Of a stretch of 64,000 nucleotides of DNA, positions 11,972-21,471 are shown piece by piece. Position 1 is the first letter of the stretch. Each line of letters starts with the position of its first letter. Position numbers and translations under genes: made by a program. The stretch comes from Amorphophallus konjac (Eukaryota; Streptophyta; Magnoliopsida; Alismatales; Araceae), in assembly GCA_022559845.1 (NCBI GenBank), contig CM040123.1:314569933-314633932 (forward strand). The letters are read 5' to 3'. The notes beneath the pieces were generated by a model, which did no database searches, was not told the origin of the DNA, and saw nothing but the letters and a program-made list of their open reading frames with translations.

Positions 11972-12041
<70 letters not shown>

Positions 12042-12235
12042 CTTCCGTTTAAAGTTCAAATGAATGCTTTAATTAATATTGCATGTGTAATTTCTATTCG
12101 TTATGCATCCCCTCGACAAACACTTACTAACCCTTACGGGGCCTCATCAGCCTCTAGGGTGGCTTCCCCGAGTTCTTGGTATCCGTAATTTGATGATATC
12201 AGTTTATCAGTATCCGGATCTCCTGGGCCGTCACA
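9522..12235 (+). repeat. Element G LTR2 (shared middle LTR)
   Basis: 2714 bp. It begins TATGAGACTTG instead of TGTGAGACCCG, so its terminal TG is mutated to TA. It ends GCCGTCACA beside the second primer site. It acts as 3' LTR for internal copy 1 and 5' LTR for copy 2. It carries a (TA)n expansion absent from LTR1 and LTR3. Confidence 0.88.
11969..12039 (+). repeat. (TA)n microsatellite in G LTR2
   Basis: About 70 bp of near-perfect TA dinucleotides. LTR1 (7812-7822) and LTR3 (54238-54248) have only GATATATATAAA at this position, so the expansion arose in LTR2 alone. Confidence 0.95.
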
Positions 12236-12237
12236 GT

Positions 12238-12249
12238 TGGTATCAGAGC
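12238..12249 (+). other. Primer-binding site, G internal copy 2
   Basis: TGGTATCAGAGC, a perfect initiator-Met-type primer site, two bases after the LTR2 end. Confidence 0.9.
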
Positions 12250-12387
12250 GGTGTTGAGGATTTGTATGAGGAATTGAAATTGCATTACTCCAGAACAAGT
12301 CCATGTGAGTCTACTACTACTGGCTTAGGATGTTTTTCATGATTATTGATGGATTTTCTGTTATTACGTGTTTTCTTCTAGATTAAA

Positions 12388-13426
12388 ATGCCGCCTCGTA
12401 GAAGGGCACATGTCCCGAGGGAAGGAAGTGGTACTTCTCCTCCAGCTAATGTGCCAGCTCCAATTCAAGCTGATCCTGCTCCTCAAGCTGATTTTCCTCC
12501 AGGTGGTCATGGCAGAGCTTTGAAAGAATTTTTGCTATTCCACCCACCGACTTATGAAGGACAAGCGGATCCCGATGCAGCCAGAGCGTGGCTTGATGCA
12601 ACCGAGCATGTATTCCGTTCCATGGAGTGCACGGAGGATGAACAAGTTATACTGGCTACATTTCAACTTCAAGGAGCAGCACTCATGTGGTGGACCACGG
12701 AGTGGGAGGTCGCTTTTAGATCCCCTCCTCTTCGTCAGATCACGTGGATGGTGTTTGTCACAGCCTTTGAACGCGCTTACAGTCCAGCTTACCTTAGAAT
12801 GGATAAGATGCACCAATTTATGAACTAGCTCAAGGCGACATGCCTGTGCTGGAATATCAAAACAAGTTCATGGAATTGGGTCGGTATGCACCTCATATTC
12901 TTGCTGATGAAAGTCTAAAGACCGAGCAATTTCTGCGTGGGTTGAAAGTAGAATTAAGGCAGCCTCTGATTGCAACCCGAGTAGCAGAGATGGACGTAGC
13001 TTATCAGGCAGCTGCGGGTTTAGAGCTTGATATGGCAAGATCCCGAGGGCATCTTCCAGTTGCCTTAGTCCAGCCGAATGTGCAACATCAACAGTTTAGT
13101 CAGCCGTCTGTGGCAGGAGTTCCATCTCCTGTACCTGCTGACAGTGGCATTTCTTATTCCGAACCCAAGTTCAAGAAGTCTAAGAAGTGGTATGACCAGC
13201 AAGCATCTTATGATCCCGAGCAGCAGCAATCATCACCTTCTTTCCAGCGTCAGGGATCAGTGACTAGTCAGCTGAGATCGTGTCCGAGGTGTGGTGGTTA
13301 TCATCCGGGCAAGCCGTGTTCGATGCCAGTGATTTGTTTCCGTTGTGATCAACCGGGGCATGTGGTTCGAGATTATCCTCTGAGGCCGCAACCGATGCAA
13401 TTTTCTCAGTTTTCTCAACCACAAAC
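12388..13426 (+). pseudogene. G internal copy 2: gag, upstream part (interrupted by B1)
   Basis: Same protein as copy 1 with fewer stops. ATG at 12388; the frame runs to about 12820, where one G of the 'ATGGAACTAG' seen in copy 1 is missing, shifting the frame. It continues in the new frame from about 12840 into B1 at 13427. The Retrotrans_gag core is present. The zinc tail reads CPRCGGYHPGKPC then CFRCDQPGHVVRDY, so the last knuckle Cys is Tyr. The Gln codons that are stops in copy 1 are intact here. The coding sequence resumes at 41591 on the far side of B1. Confidence 0.85.
13422..13426. repeat. Left TSD of element B1 (CAAAC)
   Basis: Pairs with CAACC at 41591-41595 with one mismatch. The boundary is supported by 777-bp LTRs on both sides. 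Confidence 0.7.
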
Positions 13427-14203
13427 TGAAGAGGTGTGGTCTCGCGCTGGTCCTGAGCGGACTGTGGATCACCGGAAAGTGAACTGCAAGAAAGGGAAAC
13501 GGATCAGGGGGCCCAGGGATGAGTCCCTGGGGGAAACCCTCTGATGCTTAAGTCAGTAGAGCTATGGTGGGAACAATATAGGGAGGAAGTAGCTTCTGCG
13601 CGAGATCCCTCTCCACCAGAAGGGTGAAGTGGTTCCTGCTCCGGAGTTGTGAGCGTGTGATTGCCCTTACCTTTCGCCGGAGGGTATCCCTGGGTTAAAT
13701 AGTGCGCCGCCTTCTGGGGTCCTGTAAGCTGAGGGGTTTCAGCTGGAGGTTACGTCCTCGATGTGGGCTTTTATCGCCTTATCGTGGGAGCGTTATCACC
13801 TTGGGGAGCTGGTGTCCCTCACCTTTATGAATTCCTACCCACAGAGGACTCTCAACGGCTGCATGGATAAGCAATCGTCAGCCGTTCCGAGCTCAGAGAG
13901 GCCAGCCTTATCCGGGCGGTAGGCTTAGCTCGGATGAAGATGGGTCGGATTGGTCGACATGCGCCTTCTTCCCCTGGGCGGAGAGATGGCTCGGGGATGG
14001 ACCTTCCTGTGACCTGACCGACACTCGGGCCTTCCGAGCCTAGAGGCCGCCTAGGAAGGTAGTATCCTCGAGCGAAACTTTTATTGGGCTTTCTCGCCTA
14101 AGTGGGCCCCAGGGGGCTGTCACTTGGCTGAACTGAGCCTTGTTGGGCATTGAGGGGCCTAGTTCGGCTGCTCTTAATTGGGCTACAGAAATCCCCCTCT
14201 CCA
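13427..14203 (-). repeat. B1 3' LTR
   Basis: 777 bp, plus strand TGAAGAGGTG...CCCTCTCCA, matching 40814-41590 and both B2 LTRs. Confidence 0.92.
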
Positions 14204-14222
14204 CTTGTCCCCCTCCTACTCC
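14204..14222 (-). other. B1 polypurine tract
   Basis: Minus strand reads AGTAGGAGGGGGACAAG directly before the LTR start TGGAGAGGGG. The B2 copy is identical at 51121-51137. This sets the minus orientation of B1. Confidence 0.85.
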
Positions 14223-14510
14223 CGAGCCTTAATAAGCTCGGAGGAGTAGCCATTTGGGGTTTTGGACCAGCGTGGCTCAGATGGGTGGAAATCTGGCGGT
14301 GTTATGTAGCCACATGTCGTGGTCACCTCGGCCCGTAATAATTGCAATCCTGACAGATTTGAAATGAAGGGGCCCCCGTTTCTCGGAGGTCAAAACGACG
14401 CGCCACCTCCCGCGTAGGTTTATAGGCGTTGGGCGCTGGTTGTCATCCCAGACTCTTTCCGTTGTTAGGGTTTTGGCTTTCCTTCGCTTCTTTACTCTTG
14501 GGGCTCTTTG

Positions 14511-15375
14511 ATGCGCCGTGTGAACACAGCGGAGGAGCAGAAACTTGCGGCGGCATTTGAGGAGTTGGCGAAGATAACTGCGGAGGCGGTCCGGCAGCTT
14601 CCTCCTCCCCCTGAATCTTCGAGGTCTCGAGAGAGCTCTTTTTCAAGTTCTTCCTCGAAATCCATGACGGGCCAGTGCTCAGATGCCGAGGGATGGGGCA
14701 ACGAATCGGTGGCGAGAGCGCCAGTCCCAAACTGTAGTGAGTTGGGGGAAGCTGAGGTGAAGAGGCTGGAGCATCAGTTTCGCCTGCCTCACAAGTATGG
14801 CTTTGCTGGTACTGCCCCGTATGAGACGAGCCTGGATTCTTGCACGGGCCACATCTGCATCTTTCTTCTGGCGTGGAAGAGTGGGTTTCGCCTCCCCTTC
14901 AAGCCCTTCGTCCTCACGCTTCTCAACTTTTTCCAGTTAGCACCCATCCAGTTGGTAGCTAACTCGTACCTTCTCCTCTCCGCCTTCCGAATCCTCTGTC
15001 GTCAGTGCGGGGTTCCTCCTTCCTTGGACCTCTTCCACTATTTCTTCGAGTTGAAGGCGCACCCGTCGGTGGGGAAGTGTTTTTACTTCATCCAGGCGAG
15101 GAGGAATAGGAGCTGTATCTCGCTGGCGGCGAAGGATTCTTCGCATAAAGGGTGGAAGACCCAATTTTTCTGGGCGAGGATTAATTCGGTGGAGGAAACT
15201 TGGAGGTGCCAAGTAATGCCCAATTTCCACCCGAATATCCCTCCCCGGCAGGAGGAGTTCCCCCCACATGTGGAGGAGTACGCTGCTCGTTTGCTGAAAA
15301 ATCGCCAGTCTACCGAGGAGCTGGTGACGCCGGAGAATATCGAGCGGTGCCTTCTTACGCGGCTGAAACCATCAG
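14511..15375 (+). pseudogene. B1 antisense gene aORF1, exon 1 (Transposase_28-like)
   Basis: Plus strand, antisense to gag-pol. ATG at 14511, open for 288 codons to a 5' splice site CAG|GTGCC at 15375/15376. The middle part resembles the plant 'putative gypsy type transposon' domain (Transposase_28, PF04195): 'HICIFLLAWKSGFRLPF', 'FRILCRQCGVPPSLDLFHYFFEL', 'FWARINSVEETW'. The N-terminus is Ser/Glu-rich and probably disordered. A TTTATAGG about 95 bp upstream is a weak TATA candidate. The function of this domain is unknown. Known relatives are antisense ORFs of Retand/Grande-type elements. Exon 1 is uninterrupted in B1, but the gene as a whole is broken by C and by stops in exon 2. Confidence 0.75.
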
Positions 15376-15451
15376 GTGCCACCACTTAGACCTTTCTTCG
15401 GGGTTGGGGGTCATCTTCCTTTTCCTGATCATGTCTTCTTCTTGGTTGTAG
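15376..15451 (+). other. Predicted 76-bp intron of B1 aORF1
   Basis: GTGCCACC...TTGGTTGTAG. Without splicing the frame ends at TAG 15387-15389. Splicing joins ...KPS to DTMREPLEEA in frame. B2 has the same sites and the same length (49890-49965). In B2 the ATG just after the junction is AGG, so this Met is not a needed start. Confidence 0.7.
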
Positions 15452-16756
15452 ACACCATGCGGGAACCTCTGGAGGAGGCCGTTGAGATCATTGACCTTGG
15501 CGATGACTCGGCGGCTGATGAGCCGGGCACCCCTGTGTGTCGCTCCCAAGCCCGGGACAAGGGCAAGGGGGTGGCCTCAGGGGGGACTTCTCGGCCACGC
15601 GGAGCAAAGCGCAAGGATCCCATGGAGGGGAGGTTGTGGGAGGCCGCGAAGGCCAGGAAACGGACCAGGAAGTCCAGTCTCCTTCCCAGTACCGAGGGCG
15701 ATCCTAGCTCGGTGGCACTCCCCTCTCTGGGTCAAGATAGGGCTGGCCCTCCCGAGCCAGCTCTCCTATCCACCGAGCGAGAGGGGGCCGAGGAGGCCAG
15801 GGGCACCCCGGGGGGTGACGGTGATGGGTCGGCTCTCCCCTTGTCGGGAACAGAGGGGGCCGCAGTTGAAACAACCGTGGCCGAGGCCGGGGCGCCGGTC
15901 GAGGCGGGTGATGTCTCGGGCGGCGATGTGTGGGCCGAGACGGTTGACGTTGGGGGTTCGCCGACAGAGGCGTCGTAGCCCCAAACGTCCGCGGTGCACG
16001 GAGCGGCCGGGCTCATAGCATCGGTCGAGGTCGGGGGTTCGCCTACAGGGGCGTCGCAACCCCAACCGATCGTAACGCGTGAGGCGGTTGAGCCTGCAGC
16101 TCGATCCGGGCCTTCCGACGAGGCGCCAGGCGCGGAAAGGGTTCCCATGCCGGTGGCTCTGGAAATGCTCGGCATCTCGAGCAATTTATACCAGCTTTGC
16201 CGTGAGGTGTCCGCGAGGATGAAAGGGGGAGACAAGCGTCATTCTTCACCTGGGGTCCTCGACATCATTATGGAGGGCGGCCTGGTCATGGCCCAGATGG
16301 GGGCCACAATGGCGGAGACTTATGCTCGGATGGAGTCAGAGCGGTCAAATCTTGCTTGGACCCTCGGAGGGTATGAGAGGAAACTAGCTCGACTCAATGA
16401 GGTGCATGAGGGGCTCCGACGAGAGTTCTCCGCGATCAGGGAGTTGTCGCGGTCGAGTCGGCTGGAGGTCGGGGTGTTGACCGAGCAACTAACCAAGGCC
16501 CGAGAATCGCTTGAGAGTAAAAGTAAACTTCTCGAAGAGGAGCGCCTTCTTCGTCTTGAGCTGGAAGGCCTTTGGGAGGCCGAGCGCGCCGAGTTGGTGG
16601 ACCGGGCAGAGGCAGCGGGGCGCCTTTGTTTGGAGGCCGAGGCCGACCGAGTTGAGGCGGAGAAGCGATCGGTCAAGGCCGAGGAGTGGGCGGCCGAGGC
16701 CAAACGGAAGTTGGCCGAGGCAGAGAAACGATTGGTGGAGGCCGAGGAGTGGGTGG
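15452..16756 (+). pseudogene. B1 aORF1, exon 2, upstream part: acidic linker and coiled coil
   Basis: Continues exon 1 after splicing: an acidic, basic-patch-containing linker ('AKRKDPMEGRLWEAAKARKRTRK', nuclear-signal-like), a Gly/Ala/Glu-rich region, then TAG at 15976-15978. B2 has TAG at the same place, so the stop predates the split of the copies or marks a real end. A tandem duplication of about 70 bp follows, and its second unit has CAA at that position. Beyond it is a long Glu/Arg/Ala-rich heptad region (16230-16756, 'LEEERLLRLELEGLWEAERAEL') predicted as coiled coil. Element C interrupts at 16757; the gene resumes at 27511. Confidence 0.7.
16752..16756. repeat. Left TSD of element C (GGTGG)
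   Basis: Pairs with GGCGG at 27506-27510. The one difference is CpG to TpG. Confidence 0.75.
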
Positions 16757-16924
16757 TGTTGTGCCCTTTGTGCTTTGATGTTAATGTGGTGTTTTAATGA
16801 TAGCAACATGAATGAGTCACCATATTATTTTGCTAAGAACAACACATTGAGTCATCACATGAATGCATATGTCTGATCTGTTCTGTGGAGAATGCATGAG
16901 TGTGCTAGGTCTTGCAGTGTTCTA

Positions 16925-18600
16925 TACTCAATGCTAAGTCTATACATCGTGCATTCATTGCTATAGTCTTTGTGTTTAGCATACACTGCATCAGTGCAAT
17001 AACAGTTGCTGCATGCGTCTGTTAAGAAGTCTGTACATTGCCCTGCTTCAGGCTGAGCAAGTCTATACACTGATGCACGAACATCAAGTCTATACATTGT
17101 CTTGCACAGCATGCAGGCAAAGTCTGTACATCATCTTCTTGTTCATGCATTGCATCAAGTCTATACATTATTCTCGAGTGCATTCACCATCTCACTCAGC
17201 GTCTCTGTGAGTCTATACATTTGTCTCTCGTATAGCCAGCGTCTCACTTAGCGTCTTTGTACATGCATCATTCAGGTCTATACAGCCACTGTCTCACTTA
17301 GCGTCTCATGAGCATACGCAAGTCTGCACATCGTATTGGCACATGCAAGTAAAGTCTATACAGCCCATGAATTAACGCTAGGACGCAAAGTCTGTACATC
17401 ATCCAGTTGCAGGCAGCAGCAAGTCTGTACCTCACCTTGTTGCAGACATAGCAAGTCTGTACATTGCATGTGTCACAGACATAGCAAGTCTGTACATCGC
17501 ATTTGGCGCAGGCACAACAAGTTTGTACATTGTCAGTGCATCCACATTCGTTGTGTCTTGTGCATGCATCATATGAAGTCTGTACAGCCTATGTTCTTCA
17601 TACTTGTGCACAGTGTCCGTCTCACTTAGCGTCTCATGCAAAGTTTATACATCGGACCAAGTCTGTACAGTCTGTGTGTTTCACACATTTAAAGTCTATA
17701 CTGTGCATACCACATCGTCAAAATCTATACATTACACTGTAGCATGCACGAACTCAAAGTCCATACATTGCGTCACAAGTCAGTGCATCGTTCACACCAG
17801 CAAGTCTATACATTGCATTGTAGCAATGCACGAACTCATGTCTGTACACTGCATTGGTTGCATAGACTGCCATTCAAAGTCTGTACACTGCATTGCACGA
17901 GCTAAAGTCTACACATTCTCTTGTTGCACGCACTTGAAGTTTGTACATTGTCCACTTGCAGCATTAGCACAAGTCTGTACAGCCAGTGCATCTCTTGACT
18001 TCAAGTCTATACATTGTCTGGTCGCACACACTCAAGTCTGTACATCCTTCTCGCACACACACTAAGTCTACACACAAAGTCAAGACATTTCCTTATGCAT
18101 ATGTGCATGTCTATCATCAAAGTCTGCACATGCATCTCTTCTTTAACAAGTCTATACATTGTGTGCTGGCAAGTCTTTACAGCCTGTGTGCTTCATAATG
18201 CCAAGTCTATACATTGGCTGCTGCATGCTTACTAAGTCCATACACTCGCAAGTTTGCACACTCGTTGGTAGCAAGACTGCATATTGTCTGGTTGCATGCA
18301 AGCATAGTCTACACATTACCTGCAGTAGTGTTCATGCACCATCTGAGCAAGTCTATACATTGTTGCACGCAGAGTCTACACATTCGTTTGGCATGACTGA
18401 GCATTCAACGTCAATGTACATACTTCACCATATGCATACTGCAGCATGTACTATCAAGTCTATACACCCATAACCTTAGCCATTGCATTCTATGCTTCAA
18501 GCATACACAAAGTCTATACAATCTCCATTGGTTCACTCGACCAAGTCTGTACAGCCATGCACTGTCTTGCTTACATGAATGAAGTCTGTACAAGGTGTTG
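16925..18600 (+). repeat. Array of the degenerate 11-mer AAGTCTATACA in C 5' LTR U3
   Basis: About 45 copies by eye of AAGTCT(A/G)TACA and close variants, often followed by TTG, TCG or GCC. All are on the plus strand, with irregular spacers of about 10-60 bp containing TGCA-rich sequence. The whole array lies upstream of the TATA box. Confidence 0.92.
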
Positions 18601-18787
18601 TTGTCTTAAACTGATAACTCTATCTGACTGACTTACAGGTACTCTTCGTGAGGTTAAGGAGGGCACGTGATTCGAGGATAATAGGAGTGCCAGGATCGTG
18701 ACATGTGTATTGAAGCCTGCTGAAATGCTGACACGTGGAGGAACTCTCTGGGCGGGAATTCTGGAGACCACACGCCCTACCTGTTGC

Positions 18788-18799
18788 TGCTATAAAAGG
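18788..18799 (+). promoter_or_regulatory. Putative TATA box, C 5' LTR
   Basis: GCTATAAAAGGA, a strong plant TATA sequence about 190 bp after the last motif of the array. The 3' LTR copy is at about 26637. Confidence 0.7.
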
Positions 18800-19199
18800 A
18801 AGCCTTCTTCCTCATAAGAAGACCGATCGTGATAGAAGGGGCAGAGACAGAGAGAAGATATCCTGCACGATCCAGAAGAAGAAGAAAAAGAGAGAACAGA
18901 AGAGAAAGAGGAGAAAGAGAGAGAGATCCTTTGAGAGCAGAGATCGAGAGAAGAAGAGAAGTGCAGCAGAGAAGAAGAGAGATAGATAGAGAGAGAGAGA
19001 GAGAGAGTTAGAGGAGAAGAAGAGAAGCTGCTTGAAGATCTGTTCCTGTTGGACCGTGGATCAAATCCAGGCCAGTCAGCTCTGTTGAGAGCCACATTGT
19101 GTTTCATCTTTTACAGCTTTCAGTCGCTGTTGTTACTTATTTTTTTTGTTTTTCTTTTGAACCTTTCTTCAAGCTGTTAGTCAGCGATTTTGCAGAGGA

Positions 19200-19375
19200 G
19201 GATTCCTCTGGACAGCAAGCTGTGTTGCTCAGCGGGACGAGATGGATACCTCGGACAGCAAGCTGTGTTGCTCAGTGGGGCGAGGTGGATACCTTGGACA
19301 GCAAGCTGTGAGGCTCAGCGGGTTGTAGGCAAGCTGTGATGCCCAGCGGTTCAAGCTGTGAGTCAGCGGGAAGCC
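19200..19375 (+). repeat. Tandem ~44-bp repeat (GGACAGCAAGCTGTGTTGCTC) downstream of the C promoter
   Basis: About five decaying units sharing CAAGCTGTG and CAGCGG. The same words occur in element A's LTR (minus strand, 3640-3850) and in C's 3' LTR (27045-27215). Confidence 0.8.
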
Positions 19376-19666
19376 ACACTCAGGTTTGAGTGTGGGGTGG
19401 ACGTAGGTCTGCGGACCGAACCACCTAAAAATCTTCTTGTCTACTGTGGTTTGATTTCTTCTATCTGATTGGCGCTAGATGAATGCTTAAGTGCGCTTTG
19501 CATATTCGCTTACTGGTTTAACAGAAGTTTGATTAGTCTTCTCCATATCGTCTACATAGATTAGATCTGGGGTTTAAGCACAATAGCCAGAAGTTTTAAT
19601 TGTGAGAAATTTTTTAAAGGGTAGATTCATTCACCCCCCTCTGAATACATAGCATTGAACCCAACA

Positions 19667-19682
19667 CTTGGTATCATAGCGG
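19667..19682 (+). other. Element C primer-binding site
   Basis: CTTGGTATCATAGCGG: initiator-Met-type site with one change (TCATAGC for TCAGAGC), two bases after the LTR. Confidence 0.85.
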
Positions 19683-19902
19683 GTCTCTGACCTAACAGAT
19701 CTAATAATCTGCAGAGGATCCTGCTAGTTTTTGGTGCATTTCAGAGTGGGTTTCTTGTGTTCTATGTTTTGTTTCACCGGTTTAGTGTCTCGATTTGCTC
19801 ATCTGGTCTCGGTGCTTCAGTTTTTCTGAGCTGGTGTTTTGCTATACTTCTACTGATTCCGGTGCACCTCTTAACTATCTCAATTGTCTAACTCATCTCT
19901 TG

Positions 19903-20360
19903 ATGTCTCATCCACCGATATTCAGAGGTGATGACTTTGGCCCATGGTTGGAAAAATTGCATCGCTATGTAAGGACAACCGATCCTGATTTGTGGAAAGT
20001 AATGACTCACGGCTCATACAAATTGTCGAAGGATAAATCCAAATGGACCGAGAAGGATAAAATGAAAGACTCCATCAACTCTAGAGCATTGAATATGGTA
20101 AAAGCATCAATTGACAGAGCACTAATCTCATGCGTCTCATCCTGCAGGTCTGCCAAGGAATTCTGGATAAATTGAAGACTGCTTGCGATAGAGATAATGA
20201 TCGATGCATGATGGCTCAAAGGAATGAACCAAGTAGCAATCAAGATGAAGAACAGGACGATGATCAGGTAAACATCTTCGAAAATTACACCCTAGATGAT
20301 TGATTGTTGCATATAATGAACTGCTGGAGTCTTATGATCATTTAAGAAAATAGCATAAGA
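19903..20360 (+). pseudogene. Element C gag N-terminus (Copia DUF4219/UBN2-like)
   Basis: ATG at 19903 begins MSHPPIFRGDDFGPWLEKL, a Copia gag start with the typical 'DLWKV' and 'SAKEFW' motifs. The frame ends at TGA 20173-20175, but the expected continuation ('LKTACDRDN') follows in another frame, so a base has been lost near 20163. A segment 'EEQDDDQ' is followed directly by the coiled-coil region, so the C-terminal half of the UBN2 region is missing compared with element A. A TAG near 20351 separates this from the next open stretch. Confidence 0.75.
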
Positions 20361-20362
20361 AA

Positions 20363-21379
20363 ATGAAAAGGAAAATTGTTAAAAGTGATTCTAATTCATC
20401 ATGTGAAGAGTGCTTGAAAATAAATGAATTATATGATAAATGTCTTTCTGAGACTCAAATGAATTTGAAGCAAATGTGCTTGCTGAAGAATGAAAATCAA
20501 GAATTCTTCACTAAAATTTCTGAATTAGAGACTCAGTTAGAGCTGAAAACTGGCGAACATATGATGAATTTGGAAGAGTTGGAAAGGATTAAGGTTGAGC
20601 TGAAGAAATCGAAAGTTGATAATGTAGAAATTCAGAGGAAGAATAAAAGTCTTGAAGTTGAAGTAGAGAAAGTCAACAAGGAAGGTGTGCATGTTTTCTC
20701 TCTGAAAATAAACTGCAATATGTGCTCAGCTCTAAGAGAACGCAATGAAGATCTCTATAATGAAAGTGAATGGATGAAGAAACAGATTGCTGTGCTTAAA
20801 GAGGATCACAGAAATCTGCTTGCTGAGAAAATTAAAGTGGAAGAAAGGGAAGAGGAACTAATTGAAAAACTGGAGCTGATGTCTGGAAGGGAAAGATGTG
20901 CTGGTAATGAAATTCAGGCTAAAAATTTTGAGGAGGAAAACACTGAACTGAAAGCTGAAGTTGAAAAATTGAAATGGTTAAACACTAGTATGTCCGAGCA
21001 ACTTCTCATGTTAAAGAAAGGAAAATTTGTCTGTGATGAAGAATCAAAAATCTTGAGCAATCTGGAACAAGAAGTTGAGAAGTATAAAACTGCAAATAAA
21101 GTCTTAAGTGAATGCGTTAATTGCAGTGAACAGGAGATAGCCAGTTATGAACTCCACATTACTTCTTTGGAAGATAAAATTCATGATCTGGAAAACTCAG
21201 CATCCAAGTCTGGTAAAAATGAAGGAAAAATGAAAGCTGTCATGAAAGATAAAAATGACAATTCAAGAGAGGGGATAAGTTGCAGTTCTGATGTTAAGGA
21301 AATCACTAAAAACCAGCTATACACCACTTTTGTGCAAAGCTCTGATGTAGCTGGTACCTCAAATCAATCCCCAAAATAA
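20363..21379 (+). CDS. Element C gag: coiled-coil segment (338 codons)
   Basis: Open for 338 codons, Glu/Lys/Leu/Asn-rich with heptad-like spacing throughout ('EELERIKVELKKSK', 'LKAEVEKLKWLN', 'LEQEVEKYKTANKVLSE'). It is predicted to be a long coiled coil like that of Sirevirus gags but longer than the segment visible in element A. Two Cys-rich spots (SCEECLKINELYDKC near the start; CNMCSALRE around residue 118) are unusual within a coiled coil. It is probably part of the same gag as the flanking pieces, and the ATG at 20363 is unlikely to be a true start. A TAA separates it from the knuckle ORF. The role is presumably particle assembly; this is inferred. Confidence 0.6.
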   Translation: MKRKIVKSDSNSSCEECLKINELYDKCLSETQMNLKQMCLLKNENQEFFTKISELETQLELKTGEHMMNLEELERIKVELKKSKVDNVEIQRKNKSLEVEVEKVNKEGVHVFSLKINCNMCSALRERNEDLYNESEWMKKQIAVLKEDHRNLLAEKIKVEEREEELIEKLELMSGRERCAGNEIQAKNFEEENTELKAEVEKLKWLNTSMSEQLLMLKKGKFVCDEESKILSNLEQEVEKYKTANKVLSECVNCSEQEIASYELHITSLEDKIHDLENSASKSGKNEGKMKAVMKDKNDNSREGISCSSDVKEITKNQLYTTFVQSSDVAGTSNQSPK

Positions 21380-21471
21380 AAGAAAATCAGAAATCACCTT
21401 CAACATCTGTATTTCAGTTCAAAGCCCAGAAAAATGAAAAGCAAACAAAAATTGTTGAAAATAATCAGAAA

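Larger units (their letters stand above)
16757..19666 (+). repeat. Element C 5' LTR
   Basis: 2910 bp. U3 with an 11-mer array (about 16925-18600), TATAAAAGG at about 18791, a purine-rich GAGA stretch (18835-19020), a ~44-bp repeat (19200-19375), ending CCCAACA. Confidence 0.92.

Noticed and set aside
17336..18473. Overlapping plus-strand ORFs encoding KSIHC/QVCT-type repeat peptides (also 25350-26320).
   Set aside because: They are simple translations of the U3 motif array in all frames and lie upstream of the promoter; frames are not conserved between the two LTRs.
16925..18600. The regularly recurring AAGTCTATACA word looks at first like a CRISPR array.
   Set aside because: Copies are short and degenerate, spacers vary widely in length, the DNA is an LTR of a plant element repeated at both ends of C, and no cas-like genes are present.
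18835..19020. Arg/Glu-rich ORF (also 26582-27019) resembling an SR-type protein.
   Set aside because: It is the translation of a GAGA-type purine-rich leader segment in both LTRs of C.
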